Shown here one piece after another: positions 6,688-13,371 of a stretch of DNA of 13,371 nucleotides. A program made the translations under genes and the position numbers. Source of the stretch: Deltaproteobacteria bacterium (lineage in GTDB: Bacteria > Myxococcota_A > Polyangia > HGW-17); assembly GCA_003249585.1 (NCBI GenBank), contig QKIM01000011.1:1-13371 (forward strand), written 5' to 3'. How positions within the stretch are numbered: the first letter of the stretch is position 1; every line of letters starts with the position of its first letter. The notes under the pieces were generated by a model. That model was not told where the DNA came from. It did not search any database and was given only the letters and a program-made list of their open reading frames with translations.

Positions 6688-8124
6688 TTACCGCCGGGAT
6701 CCCGTGGGCAGCTCCAGGCCGATGGAGGCGTCGTGGCGCTGGGTTCCGCGCAGCAAAAGGGCGAAGACGAGGCCGAGGACCCCGATCCCCGCCATGAGGA
6801 GCATGACGTAGCGGTAGTCCCACACGGCGCTCCCGGCGGCCACCTGCGCTGCGGAGACCCCGTCGTTGGAGGCCGAGAGCACCGCGCCCATGAGGATCGG
6901 GACGCCCCAGAGCCCGAGGCACTGGACCTGGGACATGAACCCGTAGGCCGTCCCCAGGCGGCGCTCCTCGACGATGAGGGGCACCGAGGGCCACATGGAT
7001 GCGGGGACCAGGGAGAAGGAGAGGCCCAGGAAGGCCATGGGGATGAGCGGGTGCAGGTCCGTGAAGCCCAGGAGGAGGTGGGCCGTGATCAGGAGGATGG
7101 AGCCGACGATCATGAGGGTCGCCCGCCGGCCGACGCGGTCCACCAGGAGACCCCCGAGGGGCGTGAAGAGGATGGTGGCCCAGGTGACCGAGGAGGTGAC
7201 CAGGCCAGCCTGCTCTACCGGGAAGCCGTACTTGTTGATGAGGAGATCCGTGGCGAAGGAGAGGAAGGGGAAGACGGCGGCGTAGAAGGCCAGGCACAAC
7301 ACGGAGATGTATACGAAGGGGCGGCTGCGCAGCAGGTCGAAGATGTCGCCGAAGGAGAGCCCGCGGGCCCCGGAGCGCTGCCCCTCCTCAAGCTCCGTTC
7401 GGTCCAGGGCCAGATAGACGAAGAAGGCGCCCAGGGAGACCACCATGATGATGGCGCCCAGCCACAGGGCCGTGGAGAGGCCGGGATACCGGAGGATCAT
7501 GGTCCCCGGTCCCTCGGGTCCGAAGGTCATGACGTAGCGGGCGCTTTGCCCAAGGATGAGCGAGGAGAGGGAGAGGGCGGCGATGGTCCCGAAGCGGCAG
7601 ATAACCAGGTTGATCCCGAAGGCGAAGGCGAGCTCCTCGTCCCTGAACCAGCGGGAGATCACCTTGTTCTGCGCCACGATGAGGATCTCCCCGCCGAAGC
7701 CGAAGACGAGCCGCCCCAGGATCATCACGGTGAGGTTGGAGGACCAGCCGAAGACCTTGCCGTCGAGCGCCCGGCCCAGGGCCGAGGAGGCCAGGAGCTC
7801 CGTGCTCCCGAGCGCGGTGATGAGCGCTCCGGCGACGCAGACGAGGACGAAGAGCATGCCTGTGAAACGGATGCCGCGGCGGTCGATGAGCACGCCCCCG
7901 AGGAGGGTGATGCCCAGGAGGTTCGGCAGGGCGTAGAAGCTCACCAGCCAGCCGTAGTCCGAGGGGGAGATCCCCAGCTCGGCCTCCATGGCGTTCTTCA
8001 TGGGGGAGATGGCGTCGTAGAGGTAATAGGCTCCGAAGACCACGAGGCCCATGGCGAAGAGCACGGCCCAGCGCAGCGCGCCGTGGCGGTGTGTTCTCGG
8101 GGCGGTGGAAACTTCTGCCGACAT
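6688..8124 (-). CDS. MFS transporter, MFSD1-like (478 aa)
   Basis: An inner-membrane major facilitator with about 12 predicted helices. The MFS signature loop appears in both halves: GGVLIDRRGIR at 76-86 and LGGLLVDRVGRR at 323-334. Two stretches strongly recall the eukaryotic MFSD1 family: 'GRLVFGFGGEILIVAQN' (137-153) with the following 'WF..EELAFAFG', and 'MWPSVPLIVEERRLGTAYGFM' (378-398, cut here to the recognisable core). MFSD1 in animals is reported as a lysosomal dipeptide transporter, so peptide or small organic solute transport is a reasonable guess, but the bacterial substrate is unknown. The start at 8124 has GGAGG five bases upstream; an in-frame ATG 72 bp earlier lacks one. The hydrophilic segment around 241-262 is the usual central loop. 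It is the first gene of the minus-strand cluster and divergent from the oxidoreductase operon. Confidence 0.85.
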   Translation of the reverse strand: MSAEVSTAPRTHRHGALRWAVLFAMGLVVFGAYYLYDAISPMKNAMEAELGISPSDYGWLVSFYALPNLLGITLLGGVLIDRRGIRFTGMLFVLVCVAGALITALGSTELLASSALGRALDGKVFGWSSNLTVMILGRLVFGFGGEILIVAQNKVISRWFRDEELAFAFGINLVICRFGTIAALSLSSLILGQSARYVMTFGPEGPGTMILRYPGLSTALWLGAIIMVVSLGAFFVYLALDRTELEEGQRSGARGLSFGDIFDLLRSRPFVYISVLCLAFYAAVFPFLSFATDLLINKYGFPVEQAGLVTSSVTWATILFTPLGGLLVDRVGRRATLMIVGSILLITAHLLLGFTDLHPLIPMAFLGLSFSLVPASMWPSVPLIVEERRLGTAYGFMSQVQCLGLWGVPILMGAVLSASNDGVSAAQVAAGSAVWDYRYVMLLMAGIGVLGLVFALLLRGTQRHDASIGLELPTGSRR

Positions 8125-8166
8125 GGTAACCTCCAGGGAGGCCCGGGGGGATCCCGGGGGGTCCGA

Positions 8167-8196
8167 TGTATACCTCCCAAGGGGGTCCTCTGACAA
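8167..8196 (-). promoter_or_regulatory. candidate promoter for the MFS gene
   Basis: On the minus strand TTGTCA (8196-8191) and TATACA (8172-8167) are 18 bp apart, giving a predicted leader of about 36 nt to the ATG at 8124. The matches are 5/6 and 4/6. Confidence 0.45.
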
Positions 8197-8232
8197 CCGG
8201 AAAGGTGGGGAAAAAGTGCAAAAACGGAGCGC

Positions 8233-8272
8233 TTCTCGCGAGAATTAACATATTGATTCTACATGGAGAATC
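8233..8272. promoter_or_regulatory. two operator-like palindromes with TTCT/AGAA arms
   Basis: TTCTCGCGAGAA (8233-8244) is a perfect 12-bp palindrome. GATTCT-N6-AGAATC (8255-8272) is a perfect 6+6 dyad. Both expose TTCT/AGAA arms and their centres are 25 bp apart. They lie in the divergent spacer about 75-115 bp before the operon start at 8347, a natural place for a regulator controlling one or both directions. The cognate regulator is not in the window. Confidence 0.5.
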
Positions 8273-8278
8273 CTGTGG

Positions 8279-8293
8279 TCCCCCGAGGGGGGA
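8279..8293 (+). other. G/C hairpin TCCCCC-GAG-GGGGGA
   Basis: A perfect 6-bp stem with a 3-nt loop lies seven bases after the second palindrome and 53 bp before the operon start. On the plus strand it is followed by an A-run, not a T-run, so it is not an intrinsic terminator there. It may be a leader hairpin or a binding site. Confidence 0.4.
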
Positions 8294-8346
8294 AAAATGC
8301 CCAGTTTATGGTTTACATTTCCACAAAAGTTCAATAGAAGAGGAAT

Positions 8347-9090
8347 ATGACCTCAACGCCTCAACCTTTCATCCTTCCGAAAGAACGGGCTATCATTATC
8401 ATCGGGAATTACGGCAGCGGGAAGAGCGAAGTGGCCGTGAACTGGGCCCTCGCGCTCCGCCGCAGCGGCGTGTCGCCCCTGGCTATCGCCGATCTCGATG
8501 TTGTGAATCCCTATTTCCGATCCCGGGAGGCCATGGCTGTCATGGAGGCCGAGGACATCCGCGTCGTGGCGCCCCGGGGTGGGCACTTCTACGCCGACCT
8601 GCCCATCATCCTGCCCGAGATCAAGGGGCTCTTCCAGAGCTCCGGCGGGACCGCCCTCTTCGACGTGGGCGGGGAGGACGCGGGCGCGAGGATCCTGCGC
8701 AGCTTCGAGGGGTTCATCCCCGACTACGAGCTGCTCATGGTGCTCAACGCCAACCGTCCCTTCACCAACACCCTCGTCAACACGAAGAAAATGATCCGGA
8801 TGCTCGAGGGAGCCTCCGGCCTCTCCATCACCGGCTTCATCGGCAACACCCACCTCATGGAGGAGACCGACGCGCAGACGGTGGTGAAGGGATGTGAATT
8901 CCTGAAAGAGATCAGTGATGTGACGGGGATCCCCGTGCGGTTTATCACCGCCCGTGAGTCCCTGGTCGAAGAAGTTACGGCGAACTGCCCCGGCGTCGCG
9001 GTGCTCCCCCTGCGGCGGATCCTCAATCCCCCGTGGAACGAGCCCGCCCGCGTCGTGGCAGCCGGAACCGGACCTGCGATACGCATCTAA
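8347..9090 (+). CDS. P-loop NTPase linked to the 2-oxoacid oxidoreductase operon (247 aa)
   Basis: A soluble P-loop ATPase. Walker A is GNYGSGKS at 20-27, followed by the helix 'EVAVNWALALRRSG'. The segment 'IADLDVVNPYFRSRE' after the second strand resembles the switch region of SIMIBI/MinD-CobQ-like ATPases, and 'TALFDVGGEDAGAR' supplies the Walker B/DxGG. 'NANRPFTNT' follows the next strand. It is often labelled 'CobQ/cobyrinic acid a,c-diamide synthase-like' by similarity, but has no amidotransferase part, so a cobalamin role is unlikely. As the first gene of the operon, 12 bp before the ferredoxin subunit, it may act in assembly or activation of the oxidoreductase (cluster or cofactor insertion); this is inference. 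An AGAGG-like ribosome site directly precedes ATG 8347. Confidence 0.8.
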   Translation: MTSTPQPFILPKERAIIIIGNYGSGKSEVAVNWALALRRSGVSPLAIADLDVVNPYFRSREAMAVMEAEDIRVVAPRGGHFYADLPIILPEIKGLFQSSGGTALFDVGGEDAGARILRSFEGFIPDYELLMVLNANRPFTNTLVNTKKMIRMLEGASGLSITGFIGNTHLMEETDAQTVVKGCEFLKEISDVTGIPVRFITARESLVEEVTANCPGVAVLPLRRILNPPWNEPARVVAAGTGPAIRI

Positions 9091-9102
9091 TAAGGAGTGG
9101 CA

Positions 9103-9336
9103 ATGCCAAGTGTAAAGATTGACAAAGACAGGTGCAAAGGCTGTGAACACTGTGTGACGGCTTGTCCCCGCGGTGTTCTCGAAATGTCGAAAGATATCAA
9201 TGTAAAAGGGTATTTTTACTCCACCCCTGTGAACCCCCACAAGTGTATCGGGTGTACCCTGTGTGGTGTCGTGTGTCCGGATCTGGCCATTACCGTCAGC
9301 GTTCACGGAACCCAGTACAAGTACTTCAACTACTAA
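9103..9336 (+). CDS. korD: 2-oxoacid:ferredoxin oxidoreductase delta subunit, 2x[4Fe-4S] ferredoxin (77 aa)
   Basis: A small ferredoxin-type subunit that takes electrons from the catalytic subunits. It has two complete CxxCxxCxxxCP motifs, 'CKGCEHCVTACP' near residue 11 and 'CIGCTLCGVVCP' near residue 47, each giving one [4Fe-4S] cluster by the usual interleaved ligation. The length fits the delta subunits of KOR/VOR enzymes (70-100 aa). AAGGAG at 9092-9097 sits five bases before ATG 9103; a GTG two codons earlier overlaps that site and is not used. The order delta, alpha, beta, gamma that follows is the common korDABC/vorDBAC layout. Confidence 0.92.
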   Translation: MPSVKIDKDRCKGCEHCVTACPRGVLEMSKDINVKGYFYSTPVNPHKCIGCTLCGVVCPDLAITVSVHGTQYKYFNY

Positions 9337-9346
9337 AGAGGTTGTC

Positions 9347-10420
9347 ATGTCCAAGATACTGATGAAAGGTGCTGAAGCCGTTGGAGAGGCCGCCATCCGT
9401 GCCGGCTGTATCTCTTATTTCTGTTACCCCATCACCCCCCAGAGCGAAGTCGCCGAGTATCTGTCCAAGCGCCTCCCCGAGGTCGGGGGGACCTTCGTCC
9501 AGGCCGAGAGCGAGGTCGCCGCGAGCCAGATGGTCTACGGCGCAGCTGGTGCCGGTGTGCGGATCATGACCACCTCTTCCTCCCCCGGTATCTCCCTGAT
9601 GACCGAGGGCATCTCCTACATCGCCGGAGCCGAGCTGCCGGCGGTGTTCGTGAATATCGTCCGAGGCGGTCCGGGCCTCGGCGGCATCCTCCCCTCCCAG
9701 GCCGACTACTTCCAGGCCACCAAGGGCGGCGGCCATGGCGACTACCGCTTCCTGGCCATCGCGCCGGCCTCGGTCCAGGAGATGGTGGAGTGGGTCATGC
9801 GCGCCTTCCCGCTGGCGGAGAAGTACCGCAACCCCGTCATGGTGGTCGGTGACGGTCTTCTGGCCCAGATGATGGAGCCCGTGGACTTCGGCTGCGTGGA
9901 GCCCACCCCCCAGATCGACGTGGAGTCCTGGGCCACCACGGGGTGCAAGGATCGTCCCGCGAACCTCATCAACTCGCTCTTCCTCGATCCGCTCAAGCTC
10001 GAGGAGTTCAACTGGAAGCTCAAGGCGAAGTACGAGGCCATGGAGGCCGAGATCGCCTACGAAGAGTACAAGATGGACGACTGTGAGATGTTCGTGGTCG
10101 CCTACGGGACGACCTCGAGAGTGGTCCGCACCGCCATCAACGCCCTGCGTGAAGAGGGATACAAGATCGGCATGTTCCGGCCCATCACCATCTTCCCCTT
10201 CCCCCAGAAGGCCATGCGCGCCTACGGCGAGAATCCGCGGGTCAAGTCCGTGGCCGTGGTGGAGATGAGCAACGGCCAGATGCTCGAGGACGTGAAGTGG
10301 GCGGTGCTCGAGAAGAAGCCCGTCGAGTTCTTCGCCCGCAACGGCGGCATCGTGCCCAATCCCCACGAGACCATGGAGTTCCTGCGAAAATCCTACGAGA
10401 AACACGGAGGCACCAAATGA
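9347..10420 (+). CDS. vorB: 2-oxoacid:ferredoxin oxidoreductase alpha subunit (VorB/KorA type, 357 aa)
   Basis: The alpha subunit of a TPP-dependent enzyme that oxidatively decarboxylates a 2-oxoacid with CoA to acyl-CoA and CO2, reducing ferredoxin. It has the pyrimidine-binding domain with 'YPITPQSE' (27-34) and 'QAESEVAASQMVYGAAGAG' (52-70), where a Glu contacts the TPP aminopyrimidine. The 'TSSSPGISLM' loop follows, and 'MFRPITIFPFP' begins the C-terminal strand of domain II. The length of about 357 aa and motif style fit proteins annotated as 3-methyl-2-oxobutanoate (branched-chain) dehydrogenase VorB, but KorA proteins for 2-oxoglutarate are similar and the substrate is not proven by sequence. 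The start has AAAGAGG five to six bases upstream. The stop overlaps the next start (ATGA), so alpha and beta are translationally coupled. Confidence 0.9.
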   Translation: MSKILMKGAEAVGEAAIRAGCISYFCYPITPQSEVAEYLSKRLPEVGGTFVQAESEVAASQMVYGAAGAGVRIMTTSSSPGISLMTEGISYIAGAELPAVFVNIVRGGPGLGGILPSQADYFQATKGGGHGDYRFLAIAPASVQEMVEWVMRAFPLAEKYRNPVMVVGDGLLAQMMEPVDFGCVEPTPQIDVESWATTGCKDRPANLINSLFLDPLKLEEFNWKLKAKYEAMEAEIAYEEYKMDDCEMFVVAYGTTSRVVRTAINALREEGYKIGMFRPITIFPFPQKAMRAYGENPRVKSVAVVEMSNGQMLEDVKWAVLEKKPVEFFARNGGIVPNPHETMEFLRKSYEKHGGTK

Positions 10421-11160
10421 AGACCATATTCTCAAGACCCCGTGCCATGACCGAGACCATCACCCACTACTGCCCGGGGTGCACCCACGGGACGGCTCAC
10501 CGCCTCGTGGCCGAGGTCATCGACGAGCTCGGGCTTCGTGAGAGCACCGTCGGCGTCGCCCCCGTGGGCTGCTCCGTCCTTTTGTACAACTACATGGACA
10601 CTGACATGCACCAGGCGGCCCACGGACGCGCTCCGGCGGTGGCCACCGGCATCAAGCGGACCCGTCCGAACCTCACGGTCTACACCTACCAGGGTGACGG
10701 CGACCTCGCCTCCATCGGCATGGCCGAGATCATCCACGCCGCCAACCGCGGCGAGAAGATCACCGTGGTGTTCATCAACAACGCCATCTACGGCATGACC
10801 GGCGGCCAGATGGCCCCCACGACCATGCCCGGACAGCGCACCACGACCTCTCCCGCCGGACGCGACGTGGACAACGTCGGGTATCCCATCCGCGTGGCGG
10901 AGCTGCTGTCGACCCTGCGGACGCCCTCCTACGTGGTCCGCGGCTCGCTCCACACTCCGCACAACATCATCGAGGCCAAGAAGGCGATCCGTCAGGCCTT
11001 CCAGTACCAGGTCGACGGCACCTGCTTCTCCTTCGTGGAGCTGCTCTCCATCTGTCCGACCAACTGGGGCATCACTCCGGTGAAGTCCAACGAGTGGCTG
11101 GAAAAGAACATGCTGCCCTACTATCCCCTGGGTGTCTACAAGACCCCCGAAGAGAACTAA
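10417..11160 (+). CDS. korB: 2-oxoacid:ferredoxin oxidoreductase beta subunit, TPP-binding (247 aa)
   Basis: The catalytic beta subunit (VorA/KorB type). It carries the TPP diphosphate/Mg motif 'GDGDLASIGMAEI...' through 'NNAIYGMTGGQ', the usual GDG-to-NN span. The proximal [4Fe-4S] cluster ligands are visible: CPGC with Cys19 and Cys22, Cys52 in 'PVGCS', and Cys213 in 'SICPT', matching the four-Cys pattern of archaeal OFOR beta chains. 'APTTMPGQRTTTSPAGRD' is the conserved loop after the TPP site. The ATG overlaps the alpha stop by four bases and has GGAGG about six bases upstream. The length is normal for a stand-alone beta subunit not fused to gamma. Confidence 0.92.
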   Translation: MKTIFSRPRAMTETITHYCPGCTHGTAHRLVAEVIDELGLRESTVGVAPVGCSVLLYNYMDTDMHQAAHGRAPAVATGIKRTRPNLTVYTYQGDGDLASIGMAEIIHAANRGEKITVVFINNAIYGMTGGQMAPTTMPGQRTTTSPAGRDVDNVGYPIRVAELLSTLRTPSYVVRGSLHTPHNIIEAKKAIRQAFQYQVDGTCFSFVELLSICPTNWGITPVKSNEWLEKNMLPYYPLGVYKTPEEN

Positions 11161-11172
11161 GGGAGGAAGATC

Positions 11173-11745
11173 ATGGAAAGAGAAGTCACCTTCGCAGGAT
11201 TCGGCGGCCAGGGCGTCATGACCGTGGGCAAGTTCCTCGCCCAGGGCGCCATGAACAAAGGCATGGAGGTCGCCTGGGTGCCCTCCTACGGTCCCGAGAT
11301 GCGGGGCGGCACGGCCTATTGCACCGTGGTCATAGCTGACGAGCCTGTCGGCTCCCCCATCGTCCGCAACCCCGAGACGGCGGTGGTCATGAACCGTCCC
11401 TCCCTGGACAAGTTCGGCCCCGAGGTGAAACCCGGCGGGTGTCTCATCATCAACTCCTCCCTCATCGACGTGACCACCGACCGTCAAGATATCCTGGTGG
11501 TGACCGTGCCCTGCAACCAGATCTCCATGGAGGTGACGGGCACCGGCCGCAGCGCCAACATCGCTGCTCTGGGCGCCTATGCCGGCGCGGTCCCCGTGGT
11601 GGACTTCGCCTCCATCGAGGACGTGGTGAAGACCAAGTTCGCCAAGAAGCCCAAGGTCCTCGAGGACAACATGGCCATCCTGCAGAAGGGCTACGAGATC
11701 GGTCGCAGCGCCCGCGAGGCCTGGGACGCAGGGAAGGGAGCCTGA
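11173..11745 (+). CDS. korC: 2-oxoacid:ferredoxin oxidoreductase gamma subunit (190 aa)
   Basis: The gamma subunit, a Rossmann-like domain that contributes to the CoA side of the active site in OFOR enzymes. Its hallmarks are '[13 protein letters not shown]' at 7-19 and '[16 protein letters not shown]' at about 35-50, both near-invariant in the POR/KOR gamma family. The length of 190 aa is typical. A GGGAGG ribosome site lies seven bases before ATG 11173. It lies 12 bp after the beta gene and 3 bp before the NuoE-like gene, so the four oxidoreductase genes and the NADH module form one transcription unit. Confidence 0.92.
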   Translation: MEREVTFAGFGGQGVMTVGKFLAQGAMNKGMEVAWVPSYGPEMRGGTAYCTVVIADEPVGSPIVRNPETAVVMNRPSLDKFGPEVKPGGCLIINSSLIDVTTDRQDILVVTVPCNQISMEVTGTGRSANIAALGAYAGAVPVVDFASIEDVVKTKFAKKPKVLEDNMAILQKGYEIGRSAREAWDAGKGA

Positions 11746-11748
11746 TCC

Positions 11749-12201
11749 ATGGACCTGGCAAAAGTCGATCAGATCGTCGAATCCTACGGTGCCGACAAGG
11801 CGGCGGTGCTGGCGGTTCTCCAGGATATCCAGGCGGCCTACAACTACCTCCCCCGGGAGGCCATCGACCGCGTGGCACGCCTGCTTGAGCTCCCGCTCGG
11901 GCAGATCAGCGCCCAGGCCACCTTCTTCAGTTCCTTCTCCCTGACGCCCCGCGGTGAACACATCGTCACCGTCTGCATGGGGACCGCCTGCCACGTCCGC
12001 GGCGCGCCGCGCGTGCTGGCCGAGCTGGAGCGGGAATTCGAGATCACCGACGGAGAGACCACCCCCGACGGGAAGTTCACCATCGAGACCGTCAACTGTG
12101 TGGGCGCCTGCGCCCTTGGGCCTCTCGTCATCGTCGACGGAAACTATCATGGCAACATCGACACGGCCGAGGTGAGCACGCTGGTGTCGGCCTACCGTTA
12201 A
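11749..12201 (+). CDS. nuoE: NuoE/HydC-type thioredoxin-fold [2Fe-2S] subunit (150 aa)
   Basis: An electron-transfer subunit homologous to the 24-kDa subunit of complex I and to HydC/HndA of NAD(P)-linked hydrogenases. After a helical N-terminal domain (1-60, with 'LQDIQAAYNYLPREA' as the family hallmark), the thioredoxin-like domain holds the [2Fe-2S] ligands Cys76, Cys81, Cys117 and Cys121 ('CMGTAC' and 'CVGAC'). The C-terminal 'GPLVIVDGNYHGNI' is also typical. AAGGGAG precedes ATG 11749. With no other complex I genes nearby and the 2-oxoacid oxidoreductase directly upstream, it most likely serves a soluble diaphorase linking that enzyme to NAD(H). Confidence 0.88.
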   Translation: MDLAKVDQIVESYGADKAAVLAVLQDIQAAYNYLPREAIDRVARLLELPLGQISAQATFFSSFSLTPRGEHIVTVCMGTACHVRGAPRVLAELEREFEITDGETTPDGKFTIETVNCVGACALGPLVIVDGNYHGNIDTAEVSTLVSAYR

Positions 12202-12213
12202 CCGAGGAAAGAA

Positions 12214-13371
12214 ATGGAAAAGATCAGTTCTCCAAAAGCGCTGCTCGATGTCATCAAGAAACATCAGGACGCCCGGGATCCCGACAAGGTCCGGATCAGC
12301 GTGTGTCAGGGTACGGGCTGCATCGCTTCGGGTTCCAGGAATGTATCGGCCGCCTTCGAGAGTGCGCTCGCCCAGAAGAAGCTCGACGTGGAGCTGCTGG
12401 GCACGGGCTGCCACGGGTTCTGCGAGCGCGGACCCCTGGTGGTCCTTCAGCCTGAGGGGACGCTCTACCAGCGGGTGAAGCCTGAGAACGTAGAGGACAT
12501 CCTCGACAAGACCATTGCGGGCGGCGAGATCCTCCCCAGGCTGCTGTACCGAGACGAGGCGAAGAACACCTACGAGAAGGAACACGACGTCCCCTTCTAC
12601 AGGCACCAGGAGCGGATCGTCTTCGCCATGAACGGCCACATCGATCCCAGCCGCATCGAGGACTACTTCTCCATGGGCGGCTACGCGGCCCTGGCCAAGG
12701 TCCTCCAGGAGATCGAGCCCGAGCAGGTGGTCCACATGATCACACGCTCCGGGCTCCGCGGCCGTGGCGGCGGCGGCTTCCCCGCCGGCGTCAAGTGGAA
12801 GTCCTGCCGTGACGCAGAGGGCTCCACCAAGTACATCATCTGCAACGCCGACGAGGGTGACCCCGGCGCCTTCATGGACCGCTCCATCATGGAGGGGAAC
12901 CCCCACTCGGTCATCGAGGGTATGATCATCGGGGCGTGGGCCATCGGCGCGACGGAAGGGTATGTCTATATCCGCAACGAGTATCCCCTGGCGCTGGTCC
13001 GGCTGGAGCAGGCGCTGGAGCAGGCGAGGGCCCATGGGCTCCTCGGCGAGGACATCCTGGGCTCCGGGCTCTCCTTCGACATCAGGATCAACCGCGGCGG
13101 CGGCGCCTTCGTGTGCGGCGAGTCCACGGCCCTCATGATGTCCATCGAGGGCAAGGTGGGCCGCCCGCGGGTCAAGTGGAAGCACACCGCCAAGCAGGGG
13201 CTCTTCGGCAAGCCCACCAACATCAACAACGTGGAGACCTGGGCGAACGTGGCCCCCATCATCAACAAGGGCGTGGAGTGGTTCACCTCCATCGGCACGG
13301 GCGACGTCTCCGAGAACCCCTGGGGCGGCTCCAAGGGCACCAAGATCTTCTCCCTCGTGGGCAAGGTCAAC
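12214..13371 (+). CDS. nuoF: NuoF/HydB/HndC-type FMN- and NAD(H)-binding subunit, 3' end missing
   Basis: 386 residues are seen before the right edge. The N-terminal thioredoxin-like [2Fe-2S] domain has Cys31, Cys36, Cys66 and Cys70; complex I NuoF lacks this domain, while HydB/HndC have it. The flavin/NADH domain follows: 'SGLRGRGGGGFPAG' (179-192), 'NADEGDPGAFMDR' and 'RGGGAFVCGESTALM'. The DEGDPGAFMDR form is the HydB/HndC variety; complex I has a different residue set there. The SLBB domain and the Cys-rich C-terminal [4Fe-4S] region (and perhaps extra ferredoxin domains) lie outside the window. GAGGA lies about five bases before ATG 12214, and the gene is 12 bp after the NuoE-like gene. 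Probable role: NAD+ reduction or NADH oxidation coupled to the upstream 2-oxoacid oxidoreductase. Confidence 0.9.
   Translation, partial: MEKISSPKALLDVIKKHQDARDPDKVRISVCQGTGCIASGSRNVSAAFESALAQKKLDVELLGTGCHGFCERGPLVVLQPEGTLYQRVKPENVEDILDKTIAGGEILPRLLYRDEAKNTYEKEHDVPFYRHQERIVFAMNGHIDPSRIEDYFSMGGYAALAKVLQEIEPEQVVHMITRSGLRGRGGGGFPAGVKWKSCRDAEGSTKYIICNADEGDPGAFMDRSIMEGNPHSVIEGMIIGAWAIGATEGYVYIRNEYPLALVRLEQALEQARAHGLLGEDILGSGLSFDIRINRGGGAFVCGESTALMMSIEGKVGRPRVKWKHTAKQGLFGKPTNINNVETWANVAPIINKGVEWFTSIGTGDVSENPWGGSKGTKIFSLVGKVN

Noticed and set aside
8141..8160. Direct repeat CCCGGGGGG twice in the MFS leader
   Set aside because: Two short G/C runs in a high-GC leader are too simple to call a functional element.
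6733..8193. Long plus-strand frame opposite the MFS gene
   Set aside because: Its translation is Glu/Asp/Gly-rich nonsense typical of the complement of a hydrophobic high-GC gene; the minus strand has a complete MFS protein.
10432..13185. Very long open frame on the minus strand opposite the oxidoreductase operon
   Set aside because: It is an antisense shadow of high-GC codons: the opposite strand carries clearly recognisable conserved proteins, and the reverse translation is a His/Gly/Asp-rich low-complexity string.
1..13371. CRISPR array, tRNA, rRNA, transposase or att sites
   Set aside because: I scanned for regularly spaced identical repeats, tRNA-like cloverleaf ends and transposase motifs and saw none; the only regular array is the 42-bp repeat, which has no spacers.

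Overview
The window is high-GC DNA (roughly 60-65% by eye, strongly GC-biased third codon positions) from what looks like an anaerobic, deltaproteobacteria-like organism (Desulfobacterota, Myxococcota or an uncultured relative). The clues are a 2-oxoacid:ferredoxin oxidoreductase operon with an attached NADH-dehydrogenase-like module, several diderm-style lipoproteins, and a lipoprotein built of 'CGDG..E.CDGT' cysteine-rich repeats of the kind common in those phyla. This assignment is inference; no rRNA, tRNA, CRISPR array or insertion sequence was seen.

Left part (1-4850): a loosely packed accessory region. A truncated CoA-binding-domain gene runs off the left edge on the minus strand and has a clear sigma-70-type promoter. 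A small membrane protein (318-800) and a lipoprotein (1017-1637) follow on the plus strand, then a doubtful small frame. An exported DUF6174-like protein (2085-2957, minus) is visibly lower in GC than its neighbours. A cysteine-rich repeat lipoprotein (3153-4242, minus) is broken by a frameshift. A 42-bp tandem repeat array lies at about 4566-4776.

Middle (4845-8124, all minus): an MFS transporter resembling the MFSD1 family, a lipoprotein that probably has its own promoter and may be leaderless, and a DHH-family phosphoesterase. They are closely spaced and could be co-transcribed in the order MFS, lipoprotein, DHH.

A 222-bp divergent intergenic region (8125-8346) separates this block from the plus-strand operon. 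It holds two palindromes with TTCT/AGAA arms, a G/C hairpin and a candidate promoter for the transporter.

Right part (8347 to the edge, all plus): a tight seven-gene operon. It encodes a P-loop NTPase, the four subunits of a 2-oxoacid (probably branched-chain) ferredoxin oxidoreductase (delta ferredoxin, alpha, beta, gamma), a NuoE/HydC-type [2Fe-2S] subunit and a NuoF/HydB-type FMN/NADH subunit cut by the right edge. The likely joint role is oxidative decarboxylation of a 2-oxoacid to acyl-CoA, or the reverse, with low-potential electrons exchanged with NAD(H) through the NuoEF-like pair. The NuoF-like protein carries sequence signatures of the HydB/HndC (electron-bifurcating) type rather than of complex I. 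This is the most interesting element of the window.
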